From Geothrix sp. 21YS21S-2 (lineage in GTDB: Bacteria > Acidobacteriota > Holophagae > Holophagales > Holophagaceae), in the NCBI RefSeq assembly GCF_030846775.1, contig NZ_CP132910.1:3909001-3973000 (forward strand): DNA of 64,000 bases, in the 5' to 3' direction. The translations under genes and the position numbers were made by a program. Of this stretch, positions 30,900 through 39,309 are shown piece by piece; positions within the stretch are counted from its first letter, which is position 1, and each line of letters opens with the position of its first letter. The notes below the pieces were generated by a model that was given only the letters and a program-made list of their open reading frames with translations, did no database searches and was not told where the DNA came from.

Positions 30900-33079
30900 G
30901 CGAACCCCAGGGCCCGGCCCGCCACCACGGTGCCCCAGCTCAGCAGCCAGGCCAGGACCAGCCCGTAGCCGACGCTGAACCCGGTCCAGCGCCAGCTGCG
31001 GGTCTCCTTGAGGATCATGCCCACGGTTCCCAGGCAGGGCGTGTAGACGAGGGTGAAGATCATGAAGGCCAGGGCGGTCAGGGGGGTCAGGCCGGAGCGC
31101 TCCCGCAGGGTCTGCTGCAGGGGGCTGCCCTCCTGGCCCTCGGGGGCCTCGGCCTTGGCCTGGTGGACGACGGCCATGGTGCCCACGACGATCTCCTTGG
31201 CCACGAACCCGGCGGTGAGGGCCACGCCGTCCTTCCAGGCTTCGGGGCGCCTGCGGTCGGGGTCGAGGATGGGGCGGAACACGGGCTGCAGGGCGTGGCC
31301 GAAGCGGGCGGCGAGGCTGGAGTTCATGATCCGGCCATGGTGGGCGAAGGCCAGGTCCTCGAGCTGTTCCTTCTCCTGGGCTTCGGGCAGGTGCAGGGCC
31401 TGGACGGCCTGCTCCTGGGCGCGCAGCTCGGCGGCCCAGGTCCGGTTGGTGATGCCGGGGTAGTTGCTGAGGAACCACACCAGGGTGGCTCCGGCGAAGA
31501 TCAAGGTGCCGGCCTTCTTGAGGAACACCGAGCCCTTCTCCCACATGTGCAGGAGGGTCGTGCGCAGCACCGGCAGGCGGTAGGGGGGCAGCTCCATGAC
31601 GAAGGGCGTGTTCTCGTTGCGGAACAGGCTCATGCGCAGGGCCTTGCCCGCCACGATCGCCAGCACGAAGCCCAGCAGGTGCATGGCCACCACGGCCAGG
31701 GCTCCGTGGAAGGGACTGAAGAAGGCCCCGGCCAGGAGGATGTAGACCGGAAGCCGGGCCGAACAGGAGATGAGCGGGGAGACCAGGATGGTGATGAAGC
31801 GGTCGCTGCGGGCCTCGATGGTCCGGGTGGCCTGGATGGCCGGGGCGTTGCAGCCCATGCCCATGATCAAGGGGATGAAGCTCTTGCCGTGCAGGCCCAT
31901 GAGGTGCATGAGCCGGTCCATGACGAAGGCCGCCCGGGCCATGTAGCCGGTGTCCTCCAGGAAGGACACGCAGCCCATGAGGATCATGATCACCGGGAGG
32001 AAGACCACCACCGAACCGACGCCGGGGATGACCCCGTCCACCAGGAGGCTGGTGAGCTCGCCGGCCGGGAGCCGCGCGGCGGCGGCGTCGTGGAGCCAGG
32101 CGAAACCGCCCGCGATCCAGTCCTGGGGGATCTTGCCCACCACGAAGGTGAGGGTGTACATCGCCACCATCAGCCCGAGGAAGATGGGGATGCCCAGGAA
32201 CCGGTTGGTGAGCACGGCGTCGATGCGGTCCGTGGGGGTGCGGCTCCCGCCGTCCGTCGTGGTGAGGACCTCCTTCATCAGCCCCCGTGCGAAGCCGAAG
32301 CGCCGCTCGGCCAGGAGGGTGGCGCAGTCGGCGCCCAGGTGGCCTTCCAGGAAGCGCCGGCTGGCGTCCAGCTGCTGCTGGATGGCCTGGCTGGCATGGC
32401 TGGCCCGGGCCTGCTCGAGGCCGTCCCGGGTTCCCTCCAGGAGCCGGAGGGCCAGCCAACGCGCGGGCAGGTCGCCGGTGAGCTTCTCATCCCGGCGCAC
32501 CTCCTCGGCCAGGCGGCGCACTTCGCATTCGATGTCCTCCCCGTAGGTGACCCGGGGGGGCCAGAGGCTGGGATCCAGGGAGGGGTCCTGGCCCGTGGCC
32601 ACCTTGTGGAGGGCGGCCTTCAGCTCCGCGATGCCCTCGCCCCGGTTGCCCACGGTGGCGATCACGGGCCCGCCCAGCAGCGCGGCCAGGACCTCCAGGT
32701 CGACCTGCGTGCCCCTGCCCGTGAGCTCGTCCATCATGTTCAGGGCGAACACCATGGGCTTCTTCAGTTCCAGGAGCTGGGTGGTCAGGTAGAGGTTGCG
32801 CTCCAGGTTGGAGGCGTCCAGCACATTGAGGATGACGTCCACCGCCGGGTCGGCCAGGAAGCTGGAGGCGATGCGCTCGTCCTCGCTGCGGGCGGACAGG
32901 GAGTAGGTGCCGGGCAGGTCCACCGCCTCGATGGCCAGCCCGGCCTCGTCGAAGGTGCCGCTGCGCTTTTCCACCGTGACCCCGGGCCAGTTGCCCACGT
33001 GGTGACGGGCGCCCGTGAGCGCATTGAAGAGCGACGTCTTGCCGCAGTTGGGGTTGCCCGCGAGGGCCACGATCGCCAT
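30896..33079 (-). CDS. feoB: Ferrous iron transporter FeoB
   Basis: A 727-residue inner-membrane Fe(II) transporter. The N-terminal G domain has G1 GNPNCGKTS (residues 8-16), G3 DLPG (54-57) and G4 NMMD (114-117). A guanine dissociation-inhibitor region follows (about 180-270), then two Gate-type membrane halves with typical segments such as GCVSFLEDTGYMARAAFVMD and LIMGMGCNAPAIQATRTIE. Length is normal (E. coli FeoB has 773). feoA lies directly upstream with a four-base gap and a Cys-rich membrane protein directly downstream. Confidence 0.97.
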   Translation of the reverse strand: MAIVALAGNPNCGKTSLFNALTGARHHVGNWPGVTVEKRSGTFDEAGLAIEAVDLPGTYSLSARSEDERIASSFLADPAVDVILNVLDASNLERNLYLTTQLLELKKPMVFALNMMDELTGRGTQVDLEVLAALLGGPVIATVGNRGEGIAELKAALHKVATGQDPSLDPSLWPPRVTYGEDIECEVRRLAEEVRRDEKLTGDLPARWLALRLLEGTRDGLEQARASHASQAIQQQLDASRRFLEGHLGADCATLLAERRFGFARGLMKEVLTTTDGGSRTPTDRIDAVLTNRFLGIPIFLGLMVAMYTLTFVVGKIPQDWIAGGFAWLHDAAAARLPAGELTSLLVDGVIPGVGSVVVFLPVIMILMGCVSFLEDTGYMARAAFVMDRLMHLMGLHGKSFIPLIMGMGCNAPAIQATRTIEARSDRFITILVSPLISCSARLPVYILLAGAFFSPFHGALAVVAMHLLGFVLAIVAGKALRMSLFRNENTPFVMELPPYRLPVLRTTLLHMWEKGSVFLKKAGTLIFAGATLVWFLSNYPGITNRTWAAELRAQEQAVQALHLPEAQEKEQLEDLAFAHHGRIMNSSLAARFGHALQPVFRPILDPDRRRPEAWKDGVALTAGFVAKEIVVGTMAVVHQAKAEAPEGQEGSPLQQTLRERSGLTPLTALAFMIFTLVYTPCLGTVGMILKETRSWRWTGFSVGYGLVLAWLLSWGTVVAGRALGFA

Positions 33080-33083
33080 GCCG

Positions 33084-33311
33084 CTACTCCTTTTCCATGA
33101 GGATGCAGGCGCACTCGTCCCGGCGGAGGGAGAGGTGGTAGCCCTTGATCACCAGTTCCATGGGGTCGCCCAGGGGGGCGAGCTTTTCCACGCGCACCTC
33201 CTCGCCCCGGATGAAGCCCATCTCGAGCAGCCGCCTCTGGACGGCCTCCTCCCCTTCCACCCTGCCCACCCGGCCCCGCTGGCCGACCCGGTACCCGCTC
33301 AAGCGTTCCAT
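33084..33311 (-). CDS. feoA: FeoA, ferrous iron transport accessory protein
   Basis: A 75-residue SH3-like protein (MERLSGYRVGQRGRV, then RRLLEMGFIRGEEVRVEKLA) that assists FeoB from the cytoplasm. The ATG at 33311 has GGAGG eight bases upstream and gives the usual FeoA length; a start at 33329 would add six residues. It sits four bases before feoB. Confidence 0.93.
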   Translation of the reverse strand: MERLSGYRVGQRGRVGRVEGEEAVQRRLLEMGFIRGEEVRVEKLAPLGDPMELVIKGYHLSLRRDECACILMEKE

Positions 33312-33339
33312 CGCTGCAACCTCCATCACGTCATCCTCT

Positions 33340-34119
33340 TCAGAAAATCCTGCCCATGCGCCAGACCAGGCCCGCGTTCAGCGACAGGCGTGGCGCGCCC
33401 TGGGTGTGGCCCACTTCCACCCCGCAGTCCACGCAGAGGCTGGGCGTCAGGTCGCGCCTGACCGCCAGTACGCTGCTGAGCGCCTGGGGCCCCAGCTCCG
33501 TCCCCGCCAGGGCGTAGGTGTCCAGGGTGAGGTTCCATTCGGAGGTCGCGGCGTAGGTGACGGCGAGGGAGACGACCGCCTGCCGGACCCGCCCTTCGCC
33601 CGACCTGCGCCCGATCCAGTTGGCGCCCGCGTTCAGGTCCAGGGCCCAGCGGCCCTGGGTGCGGGAGGCCGTGACGAGCAGGGTGTCGTCGTGCCTGCCG
33701 GTGCCGATCCCCTTGGCCACGCTGGCCCGGGGCAGCTTGTGCCAGTGGGCGAGGCCCAGGTCCACGCCGGACCTGGCCTGGCTGAGGAACAGGGCCTGGC
33801 CGCCGAACACCGGGTCGCTGCCGCCCGCCTTCTGTTCGCCCTGGGAGTCCTTCCGCAGCGCCGGTCCGCTCCAGCCGAGGCGGAGGTCGAACCAGGAGTT
33901 GATCCCGACGTTCAGCTGGGTCGGCACGAACCGGTCCTCCGATCCGTCCCGGTTGGAGATCCGCTGGGCCCCCAGCTCCAGTTCCACGATGCCCGGGTCC
34001 GTGAGCCCCGCGGACGTGCTGAAGAGGGGGCGGCAGGCCTTGGGGGCGGGATCGGGGACCTGGGCCCCCAGGGCGGTTCCGGCGAGGAACGCGGACAGAG
34101 CGATGCCGAGGCGCTTCAT
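33340..34119 (-). CDS. Outer-membrane/periplasmic protein, first gene of the feo operon
   Basis: A 259-residue exported protein. The signal peptide is MKRLGIALSAFLAGTALGA, and AGGAG precedes its ATG. The mature part is built of amphipathic beta strands (for example WFDLRLGWSGPALR and SLAVTYAATSEWNLTLDTYA) and ends in a Phe, as outer-membrane barrels do. It reads like the transporter/MetA-pathway-of-phenol-type barrel family. Its stop is about 30 bases before feoA, so it is part of the iron operon and could be the outer-membrane entry route for Fe(II). No clear Fur box could be picked out upstream. Confidence 0.65.
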   Translation of the reverse strand: MKRLGIALSAFLAGTALGAQVPDPAPKACRPLFSTSAGLTDPGIVELELGAQRISNRDGSEDRFVPTQLNVGINSWFDLRLGWSGPALRKDSQGEQKAGGSDPVFGGQALFLSQARSGVDLGLAHWHKLPRASVAKGIGTGRHDDTLLVTASRTQGRWALDLNAGANWIGRRSGEGRVRQAVVSLAVTYAATSEWNLTLDTYALAGTELGPQALSSVLAVRRDLTPSLCVDCGVEVGHTQGAPRLSLNAGLVWRMGRIF

Positions 34120-34351
34120 GGCGCATCTCCTGGAATGAAAGTGGTTGGTGTTTGAAAGCCAAAGCGACTGAATCTCAACTTCACCATCTTTCCGTTTCCA
34201 ATACAAGACCCAAAGGTCGCCTTGTGCTCCCAATCACACGCCCGGCCACCCGAAGGGGCGCGCCGAGGGTTCGTATCCGCGGCCCCGGGCCGTTAACCTG
34301 CTAGTCGAGACGCCCGGCGCGGGCCGGTGTCGGCGGATGCGGAGGTGGCCC

Positions 34352-35308
34352 ATGACATGGACCTGTGTGCGTGCTGCGGCCCTGACCCTGGCGGGCCTGG
34401 CCGCGGCGGGACAGGAGACGCCCATGAACAACCGGGCGGTGTGGTTCCGCATCTTCCCAGAGCCGTTGCCCGAGGGCGTGAACGCGTTCGCCGTGGAGGC
34501 CAGCAGCCAGTTCCTGGCCACGGGAAACGAGACCAGCCTGGACGGGCGGTCCCGGGCGGCCCTGGACGGCGAGGACTGGCAGCTCACCGCCGACCTCGCC
34601 TGGCGCCTGGGACCCGGACGGGTCAATGTGCGCTTCAGGGGCGTCAACAGCTCCGGGGGGATCGGCGACCAGGCCGTGGCCACCTTCCACAAGGCCCTCG
34701 CGCTGCCCGACGGGGGCCGGGACCAGGTGCCCCGGAACCGCATCGACTACCAGCTGGTGGTGAACGGGCGCACCGTGGCGGAGCTGCGGCGGCCGGCCAC
34801 CCGGCTCCTGGGCACGGACGTGGCCTACGCCATCGGCTTCGGGGACCGCGAGGCCGGCGGGCGGGTGGGGGTCAGCGTCCAGCTGCCCACCGGCAGCGAC
34901 CGGGACTGGTCCACGGACGGGGGCATCAACGAGATGGCCGGGGTGGCCGGCTGGCGGGCCTGGGGCCGCTGGACCCTGCACGGCCAGCTCGAAGGCGTGC
35001 ACCTGGGCCTGCCCGCGGGGAGCCCCTTCCGGCAGGCCATGCCCCGGCGCACCCTGGGCCGGGCCTGGGTGGGACTCGGGTTCCGGGACGACGGGCCGGG
35101 CTTCTGGCGGGGCTTCGCGCTGGACGTGACCCTGCAGTACCACCAGAGCCCCTACAAGGTGGGCGTCGACTGGATCGACCGGCCCGGGGTCCAGCAGCAC
35201 TGGGTGCTCGGCCACCGGTCCCTGCCCAGGTGGCGCTTCGGGTTCTCCGAGGACGCGGGCACGTTCACCAACCCCGATATCACGGTGTTCGCCATCTTCC
35301 GGCCCTGA
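34352..35308 (+). CDS. DUF3187 family outer-membrane protein
   Basis: A 318-residue protein. After a short signal (CVRAAALTLAGLAAAGQE) comes the family's hallmark PMNNRAVWFRIFPEPLPEG. The rest is a series of amphipathic strands ending in DITVFAIFRP, consistent with a small outer-membrane barrel. The ATG at 34352 was chosen because GGAGG lies at good spacing; the frame also opens at 34337. Function of the family is unknown. It diverges from the feo operon with about 230 bases between. Confidence 0.8.
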   Translation: MTWTCVRAAALTLAGLAAAGQETPMNNRAVWFRIFPEPLPEGVNAFAVEASSQFLATGNETSLDGRSRAALDGEDWQLTADLAWRLGPGRVNVRFRGVNSSGGIGDQAVATFHKALALPDGGRDQVPRNRIDYQLVVNGRTVAELRRPATRLLGTDVAYAIGFGDREAGGRVGVSVQLPTGSDRDWSTDGGINEMAGVAGWRAWGRWTLHGQLEGVHLGLPAGSPFRQAMPRRTLGRAWVGLGFRDDGPGFWRGFALDVTLQYHQSPYKVGVDWIDRPGVQQHWVLGHRSLPRWRFGFSEDAGTFTNPDITVFAIFRP

Positions 35309-35362
35309 ATCATTGGCTTTGCTTATGGACCTATTCATTCCGCGCAGGATGTCCCGCGCGCG

Positions 35363-35391
35363 TTGACACGCGGCCAGGCAGGGCCTATTTC
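35363..35391 (+). promoter_or_regulatory. Sigma-70-type promoter before the leader peptide
   Basis: TTGACA at 35363-35368 and TATTTC at 35386-35391 are separated by 17 bases. Transcription would begin about seven bases further, at or just before the ATG at 35401, so the leader peptide message would be leaderless. Confidence 0.6.
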
Positions 35392-35400
35392 TTGAATCAC

Positions 35401-35541
35401 ATGATGCAGCTCCCTTCCACCTCCGCTCCCGTCGCCGCTCACGCCGGCCTCCGGGGAGCGCGCGTGCCGGAGGCCGTCCTCGCCCTTGCCAGCCTGTTCA
35501 TTACGGTCGTAATTATCGGACCCGGGGCGGGGGCTTTCTAG
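35401..35541 (+). CDS. Leader peptide of a branched-chain amino acid type attenuator
   Basis: A 46-residue peptide ending in LALASLFITVVIIGPGAGAF. The ITVVII run followed by a Gly/Pro stretch resembles the E. coli IlvL leader, in which Ile, Val and Leu codons sense their charged tRNAs. The control codons lie at 35500-35517. Just after them, GGGGCGGGGG can pair with CCGCCCCGC in the terminator's 5' arm, which would be the antiterminator. There is no ribosome site, in keeping with a leaderless transcript. The family resemblance and the alternative pairing are seen; regulation is inferred. Confidence 0.6.
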   Translation: MMQLPSTSAPVAAHAGLRGARVPEAVLALASLFITVVIIGPGAGAF

Positions 35542-35565
35542 AACGCACAGGAAAGAAACCCAACC

Positions 35566-35598
35566 GCCCCGCACCCGAAAGGTCGCGGGGCTTTTTTT
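35566..35598 (+). terminator. Intrinsic terminator (attenuator)
   Basis: Stem GCCCCGC (35566-35572) pairs with GCGGGGC (35585-35591), with three more inner pairs (ACC/GGT) around a CGAAA loop, followed by seven T (35592-35598). It begins 24 bases after the leader-peptide stop, as in amino-acid operon attenuators. Confidence 0.85.
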
Positions 35599-35626
35599 CA
35601 TCCCATTCCCACCAGCGAGGTTTCAC

Positions 35627-35809
35627 ATGTCCCCAGTCCTCCGCAGCACCTCAGCCCCCATGGACGCCCGGAAGGCCAGCCAGGGCTCCCAGGGCCGCAC
35701 GCCGGGAAGCGATGGGGCGGAAGCCGGCCCCCGCACCCCGTCCCCGGCCACCCGGCAGACCGAGGCGCCCGAGATGATGGACGCCTGGAATTTCCGCCTG
35801 CTGGTCTGA
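35627..35809 (+). CDS. Small frame after the attenuator (60 aa)
   Basis: A 60-residue frame with GAGG six bases before its ATG. It is Ser/Pro/Arg/Gly-rich and low in complexity until the end, MMDAWNFRLLV. Its opening LRSTSAPMDARKA is faintly like LPSTSAPVAAHAG in the leader peptide. It is the only frame between the attenuator and the convergent Fic gene. It may be a real small protein or residual sequence where the regulated operon used to be. Confidence 0.35.
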   Translation: MSPVLRSTSAPMDARKASQGSQGRTPGSDGAEAGPRTPSPATRQTEAPEMMDAWNFRLLV

Positions 35810-36979
35810 TCAGCTTCTGAACGCCTCCGGCAGGAAGCGGTCCAGGTCCACCCGGTAGGAGGCGCTCCGCGCTTCCCCGAAGGGCACGACCAGGCCCATC
35901 TCCGCCAGGGCGGCGAGGTCGCGCACGGCGGTGGCGCGGCTGGTCGTCGTGATGGCGCGGTAGCGGCGGTTGCTCACGGCGAGGTCGGCGCTCATGGGGG
36001 AAAGGACGCTCCTGAGCACCTTTTCCTGGCGTTCGTTGAGCGGGAGGCGGCGGACCTCGGCCCAGAACCGGCCCCGGGCCAGGACCCGGCCCACCTCCTG
36101 GACGCCCTGGCCCGTGGCGGCTTCCACCTGCCCGAGGAACCAGGCCAGCCAGTCGGTGATGTCCAGGCTCCCGCGCTGGGCATGCTCCAGCGCGTCATAG
36201 TAGGCCTGCCGGTTCCTCATGATGTGGGCGGACAGGGAATAGAAGCGCCGCGGGAGCCGCTCGTCCTGGGAGAGGGCGAGGTCGGTCAGGGTCCGGGCGA
36301 GCCGGCCGTTGCCGTCGGCCAGGGGATGCAGGGTGACGAACCAGAGGTGCGTGAGGCCCGCGCGGAGAAGGCCGTTCAGGCCCTCGGGAGGATGGTTGAA
36401 CCAGTCCAGGAAGGTCTCGAGGCCGGATTCCAGCCCCGCGCGGCCGGGGGCCTCGAAGTGGACCGTCTCCGGTTCTCCCGGGCGGCGCCCGAGGGTGGCC
36501 ACGACCATGGGGTAGTCTCCTCGCAGCTCGCCGGCGGGGAGGGTCCGGAGGCCGTCCGGGACGCCCCTGGGAAAGAGGGCCCGGTGCCACCCGAAGATCC
36601 GTTCGAGGGTGAGGGGCGATCGCCAGCCTTCCGCCGCCTCGGCCAGGATGTTGACGACCGGGTCGACCCGCCGCAGGCTGCCGGTGGCCTGTGCGAGGTT
36701 CGTCGCGACGCCCAGGCGGAGCATCATGGAGGCCCGGACGGATTCCAGGTCGAGGCTGACACCTTCGATGGCGCTGCTGTTCACCACCTCCCGCGCCATG
36801 GCCTCCACCGCCGTTTCACCCGCGGCGAAGCCCCCGATGGCCCTCACGACGCCCAGCAGCTCGGCCTGGGCGCGGCGGGCCGAATCCAGCGGGCCGGACA
36901 AGCGTAAGGAATCCCACGCGAGCGCAGGCCAACCCGGGAGCTCCCATATGAACGTGTGTCCGGTCCTGGCCCTGGCCAT
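35810..36979 (-). CDS. Fic family AMP-transferase
   Basis: A 389-residue Fic protein. An N-terminal DUF4172-like start (TFIWELPGWPALAWDSLRL) is followed by the inhibitory helix with the (S/T)xxxE motif in NSSAIEGVSLDLES, then the Fic core LHPLADGNGRLARTL (HPLxDGNGR, with Leu where Phe is usual). The C-terminal region contains a winged-helix-like segment (about 305-385, NRRYRAITTTSRATAVRDLA), so it may also bind DNA. Fic enzymes modify protein hydroxyls with AMP. The ATG at 36979 has GGCGG seven bases upstream. Operator-like repeats lie directly upstream, suggesting self-regulation. Confidence 0.9.
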   Translation of the reverse strand: MARARTGHTFIWELPGWPALAWDSLRLSGPLDSARRAQAELLGVVRAIGGFAAGETAVEAMAREVVNSSAIEGVSLDLESVRASMMLRLGVATNLAQATGSLRRVDPVVNILAEAAEGWRSPLTLERIFGWHRALFPRGVPDGLRTLPAGELRGDYPMVVATLGRRPGEPETVHFEAPGRAGLESGLETFLDWFNHPPEGLNGLLRAGLTHLWFVTLHPLADGNGRLARTLTDLALSQDERLPRRFYSLSAHIMRNRQAYYDALEHAQRGSLDITDWLAWFLGQVEAATGQGVQEVGRVLARGRFWAEVRRLPLNERQEKVLRSVLSPMSADLAVSNRRYRAITTTSRATAVRDLAALAEMGLVVPFGEARSASYRVDLDRFLPEAFRS

Positions 36980-36993
36980 GGTTGAACCGCCTT

Positions 36994-37076
36994 GATTCAA
37001 TTCTGGCCCTTAATTGAATCGCGATCGATCTTATTTTAAGTAAAATGCTGAGTCGTTTCTGGCCCCTAATCGAATC
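36994..37076. promoter_or_regulatory. Operator-like repeats upstream of the Fic gene
   Basis: A perfect inverted repeat with 9-bp arms GATTCAATT/AATTGAATC and a 9-base spacer lies at 36994-37020. Its right half recurs as a direct repeat: TTCTGGCCCTTAATTGAATC at 37001-37020 and TTCTGGCCCCTAATCGAATC at 37057-37076. The spacing (56 bp) and position just before the Fic start suit autoregulation by the winged-helix-like C-terminus. Confidence 0.65.
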
Positions 37077-37167
37077 ACCCGGCCCAACCCAATGGGAGAT
37101 TTTCCAGCGCATTTAATGGATAATCCAACATGCCTCCACGCGGACCCCTTGCTTTCCCGGGCCGGCC

Positions 37168-38457
37168 ATGATGTCCATGGCCACCGGCAAGGTGCTGGGC
37201 TTCCTGGACGGGGCCCTGGTGTGGGACATCACCCGGAACCTGGCCCTCAACGGGCTCGGGGCCTACCTGGTGACCCGGCTGAGTTCCGTGCGCCGGGCCA
37301 TCACCGACTCCCATTACCGGGCCAAGGACCAGCTGGTGCTGGCCCTGGTCTTCGGGGCCTTCTCGGCGGCGGGCAACTTCATCGGGATCCCGGTGCACGG
37401 CGCCCTGGCCAACACCCGCATCGTGGGGCCCATCGCCGGGGGACTCATCGGCGGGCCCCTCGTGGGCATCGGGGCGGGCTTCCTGGGCGGGGCGGTGCGC
37501 TATTCCATGGGGGGCTACACGGCCCTGGCCGCCCTGGTCTCCAACGTCCTCGCGGGCCTCATCAGCGGCCTCGTCTACCGGCGCCTGGGGGCGCGGCGGA
37601 TCACCGTGCCCGTGGCGCTGGGAACGGCCGTGCTGGCCGAGCTCAACCTCAAGGCGTGCATCCTGCTCATGTCCAAGCCCTTCGCCCAGGCCTGGCAGCT
37701 GGAGCGGACCATCGCCATCCCCACCATCCTCGCCAACGCGGCGGCGGTGGGGATCTTCCTCCTGGTGGTGCGCGACGTGTACCGGGAGCAGGAGAAGATG
37801 AAGGCCCAGGCCACCCAGCAGGCCCTGCTGGCCCAGGCCGAGCTCCAGATGCTCAAGGCCCAGGTGAACCCCCACTTCCTCTACAACACGCTGACCACCG
37901 TGGGCGCCCTCACCCGCACGGATCCCGAGGCGGCCCGCACGGTGATCAAGGACCTGTCCGTCTTCCTGCGCCGGTCCCTGGACCGCGGGGAGGAGATGAC
38001 CACCCTCGCCGACGAGCTTCAGACCGTGGAGCTCTACCTGAGCCTCCAGAAGGCCCGCTTCGGCACCCGGGTGCAGGGGGACATCCAGGTGCCGCCCGAG
38101 CTCCTGGGCCTGATCCTGCCGGTGTTCATCCTCCAGCCGCTGGTGGAGAACGCCATCAAGCACGGCATCGGCCCCCGCCGCGAGGGGGGCACCGTCACCC
38201 TTCGCGCGGGCCGGGAGGCCCAGGGCGCCTGGATCGAGGTGCGGGACGACGGCCTGGGCATCGAGGAAAGGGACCTGGAGCGCCTCAACCTCCGGGGCGG
38301 CACCCCTTCGGAGACCGGCCTGGGCCTGGGCCTGCAGCACGTCCACCGGCGCCTGCGCCTCATCTTCGGGCCCGCCTCGGGGCTGGTGCTCTCCAGTGCC
38401 GGACCCGACCGGGGCACCGTGGCCCGCCTCTCCCTCCCCGCCCAGGCCATGCCATGA
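37168..38457 (+). CDS. LytS-type sensor histidine kinase
   Basis: A 429-residue membrane sensor. The N-terminal part (about 15-205) has six helices of the 5TMR-LYT type (for example GPIAGGLIGGPLVGIGAGFL). A coiled segment leads to the His_kinase domain with the phosphorylated His236 in AQVNPHFLYNTL, and the C-terminal ATPase has FILQPLVENAIKHGI and GLGLGLQHV. Such kinases sense pyruvate, cell-wall signals or membrane potential. Several in-frame ATGs (37168, 37171, 37177) are possible. It overlaps the regulator gene by four bases. Confidence 0.92.
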   Translation: MMSMATGKVLGFLDGALVWDITRNLALNGLGAYLVTRLSSVRRAITDSHYRAKDQLVLALVFGAFSAAGNFIGIPVHGALANTRIVGPIAGGLIGGPLVGIGAGFLGGAVRYSMGGYTALAALVSNVLAGLISGLVYRRLGARRITVPVALGTAVLAELNLKACILLMSKPFAQAWQLERTIAIPTILANAAAVGIFLLVVRDVYREQEKMKAQATQQALLAQAELQMLKAQVNPHFLYNTLTTVGALTRTDPEAARTVIKDLSVFLRRSLDRGEEMTTLADELQTVELYLSLQKARFGTRVQGDIQVPPELLGLILPVFILQPLVENAIKHGIGPRREGGTVTLRAGREAQGAWIEVRDDGLGIEERDLERLNLRGGTPSETGLGLGLQHVHRRLRLIFGPASGLVLSSAGPDRGTVARLSLPAQAMP

Positions 38458-39191
38458 GCCGCTTCCGGGCCGTCATCGTGGACGACGAGCCGCTGATCTG
38501 CGGCGAGCTCAAGACCCTCCTGGAGGCCCAGGAGTGGGCCTGGGTGGTGGGGGTCTATCACGACGGGGCCCGGGCCCTGGCCTTCCTGGAAGAAGAGGGG
38601 GCCGACCTGGTCTTCCTGGACATCCAGATGCCCGAGATGGGCGGCCTGGAGCTGGCGGCGCGCCTGGCGGAGCTGCCCCGGCCGCCCCGGGTGGTCTTCG
38701 TGACGGCGTACGCGCAGTACGCCCTGGAGGCCTTCAAGGTCCGGGCCATGGACTACCTCCTGAAGCCCTTCGACGCCGCGGACCTCCTGCGCATCCGGGA
38801 CCGCATGGCCGGAGCGGGGCGCATCGCCGCCGAAGCGCCCCGGTTCCCGCGCACCATCCTCGTGGAGGGCGCCACCGGGTTCGACGTGGTGCCGGTGGAC
38901 CGGATCCGGATGATCGTGGCCCGGGAGCGCGAGGTCTTCCTGGAGACCCTGGACGGCCGGAGCCGGCCCACCCGCACCCGCCTCACGGAGTTCGAGGCCC
39001 GGCTCGATCCCGCCTTTTTCCTGCGGTGCCACCGGAACTACATCGTCAACGTCGACCAGGTCGCGAACCTCACCCCCTGGTTCAACCACGCCTACCTGAT
39101 CCACCTCAAGCCCCTGCGGGACGGCGCCCCGGCCGAGATCCCCGTGGGGCGGATGTACCTGCCCCGGCTGAAGAGCGTCTTCGGCCTGTAG
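38454..39191 (+). CDS. LytTR-family response regulator
   Basis: A 245-residue regulator with an N-terminal receiver (acidic pocket Asp10/Asp11, phosphoacceptor Asp56 in FLDIQMPEMGG, Lys104 in YLLKPF) and a C-terminal LytTR DNA-binding domain (PVDRIRMIVAREREVFLETL, then RCHRNYIVNVDQV). It works with the LytS kinase upstream (ATGA overlap). The DASS transporter gene lies 118 bases downstream and is a probable target. Confidence 0.95.
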   Translation: MSRFRAVIVDDEPLICGELKTLLEAQEWAWVVGVYHDGARALAFLEEEGADLVFLDIQMPEMGGLELAARLAELPRPPRVVFVTAYAQYALEAFKVRAMDYLLKPFDAADLLRIRDRMAGAGRIAAEAPRFPRTILVEGATGFDVVPVDRIRMIVAREREVFLETLDGRSRPTRTRLTEFEARLDPAFFLRCHRNYIVNVDQVANLTPWFNHAYLIHLKPLRDGAPAEIPVGRMYLPRLKSVFGL

Positions 39192-39250
39192 CGGCATCCG
39201 GGCCGCTGGTACGCCAGGGAGGGTCGCCGGTGGCTCCAGGCTGGACGTGA

Positions 39251-39277
39251 ACCTTCCCGTGGCCCGATATGGAAGGT
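39251..39277. promoter_or_regulatory. Inverted repeat before the transporter gene
   Basis: ACCTTCC and GGAAGGT are separated by 13 bases and lie 33 bases upstream of the DASS start. LytTR proteins bind repeated short sites of this kind, so it is a candidate for the neighbouring regulator, but could be chance. Confidence 0.35.
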
Positions 39278-39309
39278 ACACCCTGGCATGCCCCATAGGA
39301 GGATCTGAC

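Noticed and set aside
34120-34260. A Fur box upstream of the feo operon
   Set aside because: The sequence has only a vague TGAGATTCA-like match, too weak to call.
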